Shown here piece after piece: positions 8,479 through 18,245 of a stretch of 38,291 bases of DNA (positions within the stretch are counted from its first letter, which is position 1; every line of letters begins with the position of its first letter). Origin of the DNA: Bacillota bacterium (GTDB lineage: Bacteria > Bacillota > Clostridia > Lachnospirales > Lachnospiraceae); contig JAEZFH010000008.1 in the NCBI GenBank assembly GCA_023437885.1, forward strand, positions 1 through 38,291. Direction: 5' to 3'. The translations under genes were made by a program, and so were the position numbers. Under the pieces are notes generated by a model, which searched no databases, had not been told where the DNA came from, and saw only the letters and a list, made by a program, of their open reading frames with translations.

Positions 8479-9606
8479 CTATAATTCATCGAGCTTTACT
8501 CTAAGTGCAGCAATCCCTTCTTTTTTTAGGGAATATATAACATACAGAACATTATCCTGTATCATCGTATGCGGATAACCGTAGGTACCGCTCTTATATA
8601 AACCGGGAGCTATTTGGATGTACGGTTCATCTCTTAATACATAGTGGCTGTCAAACGTGCTTCCATCCTCAGAGATAGACAATACAAGCGGATTTCTAGC
8701 CCCACCCGGCTCCGGATCAGGAGATCCAACATAATAGTACCTTCCGTCCGGCATTAAGCCGAAGTGGAATTTTGTTGAATTATCCGTAAAATCTGTTTTA
8801 TCCGGTTCGGACCAGGTTTCTCCGTTGTCGCTGCTTTCGCTTACCCAAAGTCTGTCGGTATTGCTGCGCAGCAGCATATGAAGATTTCCATCCACCGTCT
8901 GGTAGAAGGAGCCTTCACATAGCATCTCCATACTTCTTCCCATCCACTGATTGATTTTTCTGAAACTCTCCGAGTCATCGCATATACTTTTGTTCCATTC
9001 CTTATTATAAATACCTGTCTGTTTCCATCCTGTATGTCCTGCAGGATCATCTGTATAAGGATACATAATGTTCCCACTGATAATCAATCTCCCTGTACCG
9101 GTTTTCTGAGGACCATGGTTTGGAACAATGGGCAGCCCGGTATCCTGCGGAAGGCTCCAGCTTACTCCATCACATGTTGTTATATATTTCAGGCAGGTAC
9201 CCCTGTGTCCCTGGTCTCCATGCTTTCTGACTCCATTCTGTATCATATCGGGTTCATATTCGTATTGTCCGAAGTAAGCAGTAAGGGTATCGCCATATTG
9301 ATGAAACCCTGCTGCCGTAAGCACCAATTCGGAATGTTGTCCCCAAGTTGATGGTACCAAGGGAACAGGCTCTGTCCAGTGATAAAAATCCTCCGAGGCA
9401 GAGATCAAAACCCTCTGCCCCAAATCATCCTCATTCTGTCTGCCGTTTGACCATATGGCGTAAAATCTGCCCTTAAAGCAGGTAATTGAAGGATGATGTG
9501 AATATGTCCATTCTTTTTCAGGCTGATATAGGTAAACCATTTCCGTTTCAGCCTTCTTTCTGGGTTCGCAAGGTTTATAATTGTTCGTTATTTTACAGCC
9601 TGGCAT
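8479..9606 (-). CDS. Sialidase-like / BNR-repeat beta-propeller protein
   Basis: 375 aa with no signal peptide, so probably cytoplasmic. An Asp-box (S-x-D-x-G-x-T-W) is clear in ESSDNGETWSEP, and a weaker one in SISEDGSTFD. The N-terminal HHPSITCFKGRFYAIWSNG stretch is the usual first blade of exo-sialidase-type propellers (BNR_2-like). The family includes sialidases and many glycosidases or binding proteins of other specificity. The Arg triad of true sialidases cannot be assigned from reading alone. ATG 9606 is chosen because GGGAGGAG lies 6 bases upstream; an earlier in-frame start at 9639 lacks a site. It is the last gene of the leftward cluster, 91 bases after the DUF4832-type lipoprotein. 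Probably acts on a glycan fragment after import. Confidence 0.7.
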   Translation of the reverse strand: MPGCKITNNYKPCEPRKKAETEMVYLYQPEKEWTYSHHPSITCFKGRFYAIWSNGRQNEDDLGQRVLISASEDFYHWTEPVPLVPSTWGQHSELVLTAAGFHQYGDTLTAYFGQYEYEPDMIQNGVRKHGDQGHRGTCLKYITTCDGVSWSLPQDTGLPIVPNHGPQKTGTGRLIISGNIMYPYTDDPAGHTGWKQTGIYNKEWNKSICDDSESFRKINQWMGRSMEMLCEGSFYQTVDGNLHMLLRSNTDRLWVSESSDNGETWSEPDKTDFTDNSTKFHFGLMPDGRYYYVGSPDPEPGGARNPLVLSISEDGSTFDSHYVLRDEPYIQIAPGLYKSGTYGYPHTMIQDNVLYVIYSLKKEGIAALRVKLDEL

Positions 9607-9697
9607 TCTGCTCCTCCCAGCTGCCGTCAGGCAGCTCAAATTCGATAATTAAAACTACTGCAAATTTACTTTGAGAAAAGTTCACTCTCGTACTTTA

Positions 9698-12679
9698 TTA
9701 TTGTAGTTGATCTATCCTGATACAATCCACCACGATGCTTCCGTTCCAATGAATACCCCAGTGCAGGGTATAGCCATCCTCCATGGGAGTGATTGTTGTT
9801 GTATAGCTCCGCCTTCCTTCACCGTCACTATGCAGGACAGACTTTATTATAGTCTCTTTGGAAGAATTCTTTATCTCAAAATAATTCTCTCCTTCCCCAT
9901 ACGGCTCCTCAATAACTCTGTATTGGAAGGTTATCTCATAGGTTCTTCCCTTATTCAGCGGCAGCCTGTCCGGGGCGGAGTTCAAATATTCGACCCACTC
10001 GTCACTGTCCGGATGATATACCTTGCCAAAAGCTGAATATTTCCCATCAATAATCTTACTCTGATCTGTCACCAGTCTTCCTTTGTAATAAGTTCCTGCG
10101 GATAGATAAGTCGCATCATAGACTCCTTCTTCGAAGTTGATTTCAACCGGGAAGCCAGTCGCAACCGGTGCTTTTGAAACATTCCTGTCTTTCTGAAACT
10201 CCTTTTCTGCCGGTATGATGATCCCGCCCTTTTCTGCAATCAATATAAAATTATCTACTGCAAAGGAAGTATTTTTATAGGCTCCAAATTCCAAATAATA
10301 ATCCTCTCGATCTCCAGTGATAAAAGTATGGGTCTTATTAACTGCTCCGTAATCACTCCATTCATACCAATTGGCGATGGTCTGCGAAAAATCAGGATCG
10401 GAATCACATTTTAGATCCAGATAAAAATAGTCTCCCTTTGCCTCCGATGCCATTTCCGGGTTTAGTCCAAGAGTAGAAAAACTGACATAATACGCTGCCT
10501 CAGCTTCTAAATGAAACGATGTACGTGCAACGCCATTTCTCTCCTCCGTTGCTGTTGTTTTAATAACCATTCCTTCGTTTCCTTCTATAGCACCGCCCGA
10601 GCTTATTAAAAAGGAGCCGGTGTTACCCTTTCGTCCGTTTATTTCTTCAAACAGACTCTCCTCATTCTTTTCAAAGGAAGTGTACCTGCCTTCTCCCATC
10701 TCATATATTGAAATATTGCTGATTATCAGAGGATACGCATTTTCCATGCTCCACACAAGTTCACAATCCTCATCTTCCCCTGTGTAGAAAAGTACTGTGC
10801 GTTCTGATTTAGAAGCAGAAACATCCTGCCATAGATAGGTTGTTAGTATTTTTCCGGTGGAACGGCTTTTAACAGTCAGCTGATATCTATCCCCTCCGTC
10901 AATTTCAATATCATCACGAACTATGTCAGTCTTATATTGAAAATGTACCATATATACTTTTCCAGGCTTAAGCTTTAATTGCTCTGAACTGCTTAGGACC
11001 TCACCGCTGTAACGCTCTCCCCTTTTTCCGGCATAAACCGCTTGCGTACCATTTAAGATATCCGGAAGCAATTGTGTGTCTTTCGACCTGATAAAGTCCT
11101 TTAAATCACATTGCTCCAAGCTTTCCTTAACTGAACGTTTTTTGTTATTTTCCTCAGAGCTCTCCTTAACAGTTAATTTCCCCGCACAAAAGAAGTTATT
11201 TCCGTCATTTCCTGAAACCGGAAGCTTTATAACCGCATCTTTTGTCTTCGTGTCTACGACTCCGAAGTACAGGCTGTACTCCCCTTCAGATAAATCTTCG
11301 GGAAGTTGAAAGGTGCTCCTGTGAAAATGCAGATCTCCATTTACAAAAACTTCAGGATCAAAGCCTTCATCCATTCCACTCCAAATCTCCTTACCTGCAT
11401 TATCCTTCAGAAATACCTTCAAATCATAATCATTCCATACTCTGCCCGCTCCGGTATTACTCCAGATCTGGTTAAACTTAAATTCTCCGCCCGGTGCTGC
11501 AATTTTGCTATATTGAAGCCTGTGGGGTACAAGCCGGTATCCCATGGATAAACTGCCAAGATCCACCCACCAGTTTTCATTTTCCTCCACCTGAAGATAC
11601 TGACTGGCAACCCAGCCAAGAGTTGTCATATAATTGATATGTATTTTGTACAAGGCTTCCGACATCAAATCATACAAACTATAGCCCCCATCTTTATTTT
11701 TATAATATGAATAACCTGAAAATGGCTCTCCAAGCAATGGCAATCTGTTATTGGATTTAAAAACCCGGTTTAAAAACTTGCTGTCCCAGTAATGGAGAGC
11801 CCCTCCAATCCCGTCCCTCCGGAAGGTAATCCCTTGCTTCAATGCATAATCATAGGCTGAAGCATGGGAAAACTGGTCCAGGGATGTCATAAAGGTATCA
11901 ATCGCATCATATTGCACAAGGGATCGGTCGAATTCATAGGAAGCACTGACCAGCATCAGTTTCTCCTCTCCCCATTCCTTCTTCCATACTCCCAGAAGAT
12001 GCCGTAACGTTGCAATTCTTTCCTCCATTGATTGAAATAGTCCGCCGCTGTGCCACTCTCCGAATTTACCGTATGCCCGGATTTCTATGATATTAATCTT
12101 CGGATTATCTCGGTAATGCTCTGCAAAAGCTTTTACGAAAGCATCATGCTTCTCTATAAAAATCGGATCAGCCAGATAGTAGGCACGTACTGCTTCACCA
12201 TCCATCGAAATGACCTTATAATCCAGACCATAATTATCTCCAAGCCAGTCCGGGGCTCCAATCTTCGGATATCCAATTGTATTGGTGTCCATGGATAGAC
12301 GCATATTGATCATCTTACCTTTGGAGGTCCAATATTCCACGGCTTCGTCCATATCACCCCAATGGTATTCCCCTTCCTCCGGCTCTATATAAGCCCATGA
12401 GGTAGAAAGACTGACGGTGCCAACCTCCGGAAAATCTCCCAGCCATCCCAGGGATGCTCTCCCTTCATAAAGCGGTTCCTCCAGCAATATCCATCCCATT
12501 CCGGGATTATCCAGTATTTCCTTACTTTCTTCATAATATACTATCTGGTATTCCTGGTCTTCTTTGTCCGTCTTCACTTTTGATATCTCTTCAGGTGTAT
12601 TCTCCCCTTCCGTTCTTGTACAGCCTGTCATAGCTAATAGGATTAGCACCAACAAAAACACCGCTCCATATCTCTTCAT
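9698..12679 (-). CDS. Large lipoprotein, DUF4832/DUF4874-type with C-terminal carbohydrate-binding-like modules
   Basis: 993 aa. MKRYGAVFLLVLILLAMTGC is a type II signal with the lipobox Cys at 20, so the protein is tethered outside the membrane. Residues ~45-500 form a TIM-barrel-like region with NPGMGW (58-63), EPEEGEYHW, APDWL, FGEWHSG, ISFRRDGIGG-like and WDSKF segments. The same landmarks occur in the 451-aa protein at 21340-22695. From memory these mark the DUF4874/DUF4832 families, glycosidase-like but uncharacterised. Residues ~540-993 look like two or three jelly-roll modules (repeated SFEKNEE.., YYVSFSTLG.., NFEEGVYDATYL.., YEITFQYRV), as in carbohydrate-binding modules. ATG 12679 is chosen for the G-rich site just upstream and the lipobox spacing. 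Likely the outside-acting enzyme or capture protein of the cluster. Confidence 0.7.
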   Translation of the reverse strand: MKRYGAVFLLVLILLAMTGCTRTEGENTPEEISKVKTDKEDQEYQIVYYEESKEILDNPGMGWILLEEPLYEGRASLGWLGDFPEVGTVSLSTSWAYIEPEEGEYHWGDMDEAVEYWTSKGKMINMRLSMDTNTIGYPKIGAPDWLGDNYGLDYKVISMDGEAVRAYYLADPIFIEKHDAFVKAFAEHYRDNPKINIIEIRAYGKFGEWHSGGLFQSMEERIATLRHLLGVWKKEWGEEKLMLVSASYEFDRSLVQYDAIDTFMTSLDQFSHASAYDYALKQGITFRRDGIGGALHYWDSKFLNRVFKSNNRLPLLGEPFSGYSYYKNKDGGYSLYDLMSEALYKIHINYMTTLGWVASQYLQVEENENWWVDLGSLSMGYRLVPHRLQYSKIAAPGGEFKFNQIWSNTGAGRVWNDYDLKVFLKDNAGKEIWSGMDEGFDPEVFVNGDLHFHRSTFQLPEDLSEGEYSLYFGVVDTKTKDAVIKLPVSGNDGNNFFCAGKLTVKESSEENNKKRSVKESLEQCDLKDFIRSKDTQLLPDILNGTQAVYAGKRGERYSGEVLSSSEQLKLKPGKVYMVHFQYKTDIVRDDIEIDGGDRYQLTVKSRSTGKILTTYLWQDVSASKSERTVLFYTGEDEDCELVWSMENAYPLIISNISIYEMGEGRYTSFEKNEESLFEEINGRKGNTGSFLISSGGAIEGNEGMVIKTTATEERNGVARTSFHLEAEAAYYVSFSTLGLNPEMASEAKGDYFYLDLKCDSDPDFSQTIANWYEWSDYGAVNKTHTFITGDREDYYLEFGAYKNTSFAVDNFILIAEKGGIIIPAEKEFQKDRNVSKAPVATGFPVEINFEEGVYDATYLSAGTYYKGRLVTDQSKIIDGKYSAFGKVYHPDSDEWVEYLNSAPDRLPLNKGRTYEITFQYRVIEEPYGEGENYFEIKNSSKETIIKSVLHSDGEGRRSYTTTITPMEDGYTLHWGIHWNGSIVVDCIRIDQLQ

Positions 12680-12770
12680 AATTAGCCCCCCTGTACGGCA
12701 ACACATTCACGGTACAGTAATCATTGTAGATACCATTCCCTGGGAATTCTATATTTATGGTTTCTATTAA

Positions 12771-13676
12771 TTAAATAAGTACCGTACTTGTAAAAAAGTC
12801 TACGAACTCTTTTGATTTAACTTCAACTGCAATTTTAATCGCAGAACTTCCTTCTTCCGCCTCAGGAACAAACCTTGTCTCACCGGCATGTCCTTCCTCT
12901 GTTATTACCTTTACATTAATTTGCTGAAAGGTAACAATATCCGGGTTTATCAGGGTCTCCACCGTCAACGGATCATGGAGTATCGGTCTGTTCTTTTTAT
13001 TATAATCCACCCACATGGCTAGATATTTTTGAAGAACCTCTGATTCCGGCTTTTTCTTATTAAGATACGACCTGATATCCCTCTCCGACATAAGACAATT
13101 CTCGGTTACATCCAGTCCCACGGCATAGACAGGTGCTCCACAGGCAAAGACTATTTTAGCCGCCTCCGGATCGCATAAGATATTCCACTCTGCAAAATTA
13201 CGGAAAAACACCCCGCCCATCAACCGTATATCCTTTATCAGGGGAACAATATCAGGCGCTTTTTTTATTGCGGCCGCAATATTCGTTAAGGGGCCAATCG
13301 GAACCAGTGTTACCTCTCCCGGATATTGTTTGAGCATGCGGACAATAAATTTCACAGCTTCCTCTTCTTCATACTCGTACTTCTCAAGCTCAGGATAATA
13401 CTGGCAATTTATGATGCCTTCCTCCCAATCCCTATCCGGAGCTTGGCCTTTTCGTGACAATGGTTTTCCCAGTCCTTTATAAACCGGAAGCTTTTCTGCT
13501 TTATACGAAGCCAGAAGAGCTTTTACCTGCTTTGCACGCATACTAACATTTTGAAATACAGTCGTTATGCCTAAGATTTCAAGCTCCGGTGCTTTTAATG
13601 CCAGTGCTATTGCAAATGCGTCATCGATATCATCACCGATGTCCGTATCTATAATAATCTTTTTTCTCTCATTCAT
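12771..13676 (-). CDS. Nucleoside hydrolase (IUNH family)
   Basis: 301 aa, cytoplasmic. The calcium-binding N-terminal signature DTDIGDDIDD is at 10-19, the ribose-contact segment N-x-x-x-DPEAA at 165-172, and the HDPL motif with catalytic-type His at 234-235. Family members cleave the N-glycosidic bond of ribonucleosides to base and ribose; relatives act on other ribosides. Length matches the family (~300-320). It lies 91 bases downstream of a second, divergent member and shares its operon with a sugar importer. All key residues are present, so it should be active; the natural substrate is uncertain. Confidence 0.85.
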   Translation of the reverse strand: MNERKKIIIDTDIGDDIDDAFAIALALKAPELEILGITTVFQNVSMRAKQVKALLASYKAEKLPVYKGLGKPLSRKGQAPDRDWEEGIINCQYYPELEKYEYEEEEAVKFIVRMLKQYPGEVTLVPIGPLTNIAAAIKKAPDIVPLIKDIRLMGGVFFRNFAEWNILCDPEAAKIVFACGAPVYAVGLDVTENCLMSERDIRSYLNKKKPESEVLQKYLAMWVDYNKKNRPILHDPLTVETLINPDIVTFQQINVKVITEEGHAGETRFVPEAEEGSSAIKIAVEVKSKEFVDFFTSTVLI

Positions 13677-13766
13677 TTCCTTGCCCTCATGTTCCTGAAA
13701 TTTTGAAAGCTGGTATTATATAATTTCGTTTCGCAGTATCATAAGGAATACCATCTGCGGCTTTTT

Positions 13767-14732
13767 CTACTTGTAATCGGCTTTTGCCAATAATTTTGGA
13801 GTGGTTTCCAACATATGATCCAGTATTTCACGGATTTTATCAGGCTTCTCCCTCACCAGCAGATAAGTATGCCTGCTTTTTTTGTCCCTCGCCCAGGTTG
13901 TTACTCCGGCATCATCCACCGTGACTTTTCCAAACTCGTGCAAGGACCAATAGCCTGCTTCCGGCCTTACCGCATAGAGAATCGCCGTCAGATCCCAGCT
14001 TTCCCTGCCCCGCTCTCCTCCGGTGTATTTCTTATATGCGGATTTCACCGGATGATGAAGCTCCGACTTTAACATACCCTCTCCGGTAATGATATCCCAT
14101 CCTATTTCATAACTGCAAAAAACGATTTCGCCGGGGAAGCGTTCACATACAATTTGAGAAGCGGCGATGTCTGCTTTTATATTAAACTCTGCATCTACCA
14201 CATATTCACCGCCTATCACATAATCCTCCGGCCACGATTCCTTGAATCTTCCGCCCATAATCACAGTACGCTTTATTTTCTGCTTTAAAAGCTCTTCTCC
14301 GTTTAGCGGGCATATCCCATCCGCCTCACTCTCCAGTACCGCTCTCAAGGAGTAAAGGCTGCCAATTGCCACATATGTCACATCATGATCCGCACTCTCC
14401 CATAAGAGACGTCTTGTTAAGGCAACGGCATCCTCACATTCCTCATTATTCCGGTACCGGTTCGTAAAATTTTCAGCCAGATGCCTGGCATAAATATCAT
14501 GTATCTCTTTTGCTTTATGGCAAACACCGATTGGAATATCCGGTCTCCCATAATATGTATTTATGGCACTGATACAACCGGCATTATATTTTCCGCTATA
14601 GCAATGAGTCATGCCGAGGATCTGCGCCTCTCCTTTGTCAGCCAGCGTGTGAAGAATGGCAATTGCTCCGGCGTCATCACAATCAACACCGATATCCGTA
14701 TCAAGCAATATCTTTATCTTTGAGTCAAACAT
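13767..14732 (-). CDS. Divergent nucleoside-hydrolase-family protein lacking the HDP histidine
   Basis: 321 aa. The Asp cluster is kept as LDTDIGVDCDD (10-20), and EFNIKADIAAS corresponds to the N-x-x-x-DP-x-AA ribose segment. At the place of the usual HDPL the protein has ESWDLTA, so Trp246 replaces the His while Asp247 stays. Some family members with this WD variant are known to me only as annotated hydrolases. Start ATG 14732 has AAGGAG 5 bases upstream. It follows the MalG-type permease by 72 bases in the same operon. Either the substrate or the proton-donor residue probably differs from that of the neighbour at 12771-13676. Confidence 0.75.
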   Translation of the reverse strand: MFDSKIKILLDTDIGVDCDDAGAIAILHTLADKGEAQILGMTHCYSGKYNAGCISAINTYYGRPDIPIGVCHKAKEIHDIYARHLAENFTNRYRNNEECEDAVALTRRLLWESADHDVTYVAIGSLYSLRAVLESEADGICPLNGEELLKQKIKRTVIMGGRFKESWPEDYVIGGEYVVDAEFNIKADIAASQIVCERFPGEIVFCSYEIGWDIITGEGMLKSELHHPVKSAYKKYTGGERGRESWDLTAILYAVRPEAGYWSLHEFGKVTVDDAGVTTWARDKKSRHTYLLVREKPDKIREILDHMLETTPKLLAKADYK

Positions 14733-14804
14733 AAATACTCCTTACAATTATCAACTAGTTTATTTCCCCGTTCATTTATAGACTCTGCTATTAATCAGAT
14801 ACTT

Positions 14805-15659
14805 TTATCCTTTGATGCCCGTCGTAACAATACCTTCCACCAGATATTTCTGCATAACAAAAAACATGAAAATGACAGGTATACTGAATAATACACAGGC
14901 AGCCATGGTAACCGGCTCAAGAATCACCTCTGCTTTGTCTTTTATGAAATACATATTTCCAAACAAAGCTGCTGCCAAAGGATATTTTTTCGAATCAAAA
15001 AACATATACGGACCCATATAATCATTCCAGGTTCCACAGAACTGATTAAAAATTATGATAGCCATAATTGGTTTTGATAACGGGAGGAATATCCTCCAGA
15101 TAATACCTATAAGCGAACACCCATCGATCTTCGCCGCTTCCTCCAGTTCCCTGGGAAACGACTGCAGAAATTGCTTTGTCAAAAAAATCAGATATGCATT
15201 ACCGCCGACTCCTGCCAAAACCCAGATCCAGTACGTATTCATGATTTCAAGCTGATTATAGTAAATGAATTGAGGAATTGTAATTGCAATTGAAGGTATC
15301 ATCAGCTGTATCATTACAAGAGCGAAGACAATCTTTTTTCCGGGAGCATTCAGTCTGGCAAGCGCATAACCATATAGAAAATCAAAGGTCATACTGCAGG
15401 TAAGAACGATGATTACCAGCTTTAAGGTATTTAAAAGATATTTAAAAAAAGGAACCATTGCCACTGCAAAATAGAAGTTTTCCCAGTGTCCTTCACTAAA
15501 CCACAACAGCGGTGTTTTGTTCAGATACTGCCGAAAGGAGTTCATGAGCAGAAACAATAAAGGGTAAATAAATATCAGGCTGATAACGGCTATCACTAAC
15601 CAGGAAACAGTACCAGATATAAGCTGTTTTTTCTTTTTTCCCAACACTATTTTTTTCAT
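14805..15659 (-). CDS. Carbohydrate ABC transporter permease (MalG type)
   Basis: 284 aa, six predicted membrane helices. The cytoplasmic EAA loop reads EEAAKIDGCSLIGIIWRIF, and the protein ends in the typical GIVTTGIKG. It pairs with the MalF-type permease immediately upstream (12-base gap) and the lipoprotein at 16734-18173. ATG 15659 (GGAGA site 9 bases upstream) is preferred over the TTG at 15665. No ATPase gene is present in the cluster, so a shared MsmX-like ATPase elsewhere is expected. Confidence 0.9.
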   Translation of the reverse strand: MKKIVLGKKKKQLISGTVSWLVIAVISLIFIYPLLFLLMNSFRQYLNKTPLLWFSEGHWENFYFAVAMVPFFKYLLNTLKLVIIVLTCSMTFDFLYGYALARLNAPGKKIVFALVMIQLMIPSIAITIPQFIYYNQLEIMNTYWIWVLAGVGGNAYLIFLTKQFLQSFPRELEEAAKIDGCSLIGIIWRIFLPLSKPIMAIIIFNQFCGTWNDYMGPYMFFDSKKYPLAAALFGNMYFIKDKAEVILEPVTMAACVLFSIPVIFMFFVMQKYLVEGIVTTGIKG

Positions 15660-15671
15660 CCGCAATCTCTC

Positions 15672-16583
15672 CTAATCCCCGTAATAAACCCAATGCTTTT
15701 GAGACTTCATAACAAGGACCGTCATAATGTTAATCATAATAACAAGAATCCAAATCATAGCCAAGCCATAACCAAAACGACTGTAACCTAATATCTGCTG
15801 ATATGCATGAACCATTAAAGTATAAACTGGCTTCAGAGGACGGTTTAACACTCCGTTCACGCCGTTAGCCAGTAGTACCGGCTGCGTATAAAGCTGCATA
15901 CTGCCGATAATACCCATAATAAGATTAAAGAAAAGCACCGGCGAGATCATTGGTACGGTGATTCTCCAAAATTTCTTAAAATTATTTGCTCCGTCAATTG
16001 CCGCCGCCTCATAAAGTGCTCCGGGCACATTATTGAGTGCCGCAAGATTAATCAGCAATGATCCTGTAGATCCCCAGGTCAGCATAATAATCAGAGCATA
16101 AAAGACATATTCATACCCCAGCCAGTTGACGGATGTAATACCGAATAAGCCAAGGACTCTATTTAGCCCACCTGCGTCCTGGTTAAATATAATTTTCCAC
16201 ATAAGACTTGCTGCAACGGAGGGGATGATTGCGGGCAAATAAATAATTGTCCGGAATACTTTTAAACCCTTTCTTGCTTTATTCAGCAGCAGCGCACAGC
16301 CAAGTCCCACACCCATCCCGAGGGGGACGCTTACTATCCCTATCAAAAAGGTTCTCCATAAAGAATACCTGGCCACATCATCTCCTAATACCCTGGCATA
16401 GTTTTTTAAACCGATAAAATTAACCCGATCATAATTATAACCGGTATAATCTGTTAAGCTCAGATAAAAACCGTTTGCAAACGGTACCAGCTTTATCGCA
16501 ACAAACATGATAATAAAAGGAGCCATGACAGCATAAAAAAGGACTGCTTCTTTATTTTTAAACTTTATTTTCTTTTTCTTCAT
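15672..16583 (-). CDS. Carbohydrate ABC transporter permease (MalF type)
   Basis: 303 aa with six membrane helices. The N-terminus FYAVMAPFIIMFVAIKLVPF is typical of UgpA/MalF-type sugar permeases. The EAA loop is EAAAIDGANNFKKFWRITVP. It forms the channel with the downstream permease. Two Met codons are possible; 16583 has AAGAG 9 bases upstream, while for 16592 the purine run abuts the ATG. It is separated from the binding-protein gene by a 150-base gap with a strong hairpin. Confidence 0.9.
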   Translation of the reverse strand: MKKKKIKFKNKEAVLFYAVMAPFIIMFVAIKLVPFANGFYLSLTDYTGYNYDRVNFIGLKNYARVLGDDVARYSLWRTFLIGIVSVPLGMGVGLGCALLLNKARKGLKVFRTIIYLPAIIPSVAASLMWKIIFNQDAGGLNRVLGLFGITSVNWLGYEYVFYALIIMLTWGSTGSLLINLAALNNVPGALYEAAAIDGANNFKKFWRITVPMISPVLFFNLIMGIIGSMQLYTQPVLLANGVNGVLNRPLKPVYTLMVHAYQQILGYSRFGYGLAMIWILVIMINIMTVLVMKSQKHWVYYGD

Positions 16584-16680
16584 TGATTTCATCTCTTTTT
16601 CAATAAATTCTTATTGCTCACTTCTTGTTGCTGTAACCATAAACCATCTCATAACCGAAAGGCCGTTTGTGCGTATAAGG

Positions 16681-16720
16681 TATAATGCCGGCAATATCGC
16701 AAAATACTGCCGGCATTATA
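16681..16720. promoter_or_regulatory. Hairpin between binding-protein and permease genes
   Basis: TATAATGCCGGCA (16681-16693) and TGCCGGCATTATA (16708-16720) are perfect 13-base arms around a 14-base loop. It starts 14 bases after the binding-protein stop on the leftward transcript. There is no T-run after it. The likely job is 3'-end protection or partial termination, giving more binding protein than permease. Confidence 0.6.
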
Positions 16721-16733
16721 ACAGCATTATTTT

Positions 16734-18173
16734 TTATTCCACACCAACGATGTCCATACCTTCATCAATCATAGTATTATAATCCTTCTGCATTCCCTTA
16801 ATACAATCCTCTAAGGAAATTCTGTCAAATAAGTACTCGTCAAAATACTGGCTGAAGGTGGATTCCACACCGCCCGCATCAACATATGGATTGGTTACTA
16901 AGGCCGTCAGTGATTCCATTCCCTTTTGATTTGCTGCAAAGCACTGTTTATCAAAATCAGTTGACTGCGGCATAAAATCAGTAAATTCATTGATGGACGG
17001 GTTACCCCAGCCGGATTTAACACGGTCTTCTCCAAATTTGCCTCCAAGATATAACTCAATCAGCTTAAAAGCTTCATCCTTATGCTTACTGCCGGAATAT
17101 ACGGAAGCACCCACACCGGCAAGGCAGCCGGAAATCGGATTCGAGGTATCATACTGAGGTGTCTGTATCATAACAAAGTCCTGCAAATGATCCTTTGCCG
17201 TATCCATGCCTTTTAGATTACCGCTGTACCAGTAGCCTTCCATTACCATGCCAACCTCTTCATTCGCCAGTCCGTTAAAGCCTGAAGGTGCAGCACTGTA
17301 TGGACCGTAGGAAGCGCCGCCCTCGGTAATATATTCCTTCCACCACTCCAATACCTTTCTCATTTCAGGTGTATCTATGTTAGCAGATTTTAAATCCTCC
17401 GAATATAAGGAAGATCCCAGCTGAGCCAGCTGCAGAGTAATCTGCTGGGACATATTATTCGTTGTTGCATAGCTCCAGCGGGTTTGCTTACCATCTGCAT
17501 CAAACTTCTTAATCGCCTTAGCCCAACTCATCATATCATCCCAGGTGTAGTATGTATCAGGGTCCGGAACCGTGAGGCCTGCCTCTTCAAATACTTTTTT
17601 ATTGATGAACATTTGAGAATCGATGCTCCAGTCCTTCACAATACCGTAGGTTGGACCCGAACCGATCCTTTCCCCATCAAATTTATACATATTTTGGACA
17701 TTGCTGAAGGTATAATCCTTAAAAACCTCACTGTCTGCAATATAATCATCCAACGGCTCGTACAGACCTCTGGCAGCAAACATACATCCCATATGGAATG
17801 CAGATAAGATCCAGACATCGGGAGCGGTTCCGGCTGCAATCATGGAATAAAGCTTTGTAGTATCTGCACTTACTACCTCAATATCCATCCAGGGATAGGT
17901 TTCCTTTACGAGATTATAGAAGGCTTCATTATTACGAAGGTCATCTCCCCAAACCTTTAAGGTTACAGACTCATGCTCTTCTGTTCCGTTTTCAGCAGAA
18001 GAAGCCGGTTCTTGAGTTACATCCGCGCTCGTGCTATTATCACCGGAGCTGTCTGCATTTTCTTTTTTGCCCGTTTTTTCCTCACCCGGCAAAGGAGTAT
18101 TGCAGCCTGTTAAAGAGCTAATCAGCAATCCAACAGCCATTAAAACAGCTAATATCTTTTTCATTTTTCTCAT
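16734..18173 (-). CDS. Extracellular sugar-binding lipoprotein of ABC importer
   Basis: 479 aa. Lipoprotein signal MRKMKKILAVLMAVGLLISSLTGC, lipid-modified Cys at 24, then a Ser/Glu-rich tether (~25-68). The rest reads as a family-1 solute-binding protein: VTLKVWGDDLRNNEAFYNL.., AAGTAPDVWILSAF, and the EEVGMVMEGYW hinge segment. It captures the oligosaccharide or glycoside and hands it to the two permeases downstream. The gene follows the AraC regulator by 72 bases with no clear promoter between, so it probably shares the regulator's transcript. Confidence 0.9.
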   Translation of the reverse strand: MRKMKKILAVLMAVGLLISSLTGCNTPLPGEEKTGKKENADSSGDNSTSADVTQEPASSAENGTEEHESVTLKVWGDDLRNNEAFYNLVKETYPWMDIEVVSADTTKLYSMIAAGTAPDVWILSAFHMGCMFAARGLYEPLDDYIADSEVFKDYTFSNVQNMYKFDGERIGSGPTYGIVKDWSIDSQMFINKKVFEEAGLTVPDPDTYYTWDDMMSWAKAIKKFDADGKQTRWSYATTNNMSQQITLQLAQLGSSLYSEDLKSANIDTPEMRKVLEWWKEYITEGGASYGPYSAAPSGFNGLANEEVGMVMEGYWYSGNLKGMDTAKDHLQDFVMIQTPQYDTSNPISGCLAGVGASVYSGSKHKDEAFKLIELYLGGKFGEDRVKSGWGNPSINEFTDFMPQSTDFDKQCFAANQKGMESLTALVTNPYVDAGGVESTFSQYFDEYLFDRISLEDCIKGMQKDYNTMIDEGMDIVGVE

Positions 18174-18245
18174 TGTTCTCTTCCTCTTTCTCTGTTATTT
18201 ATATTGATACATTTCATGCGCATTGAAATAGCATTAATACCCTTG

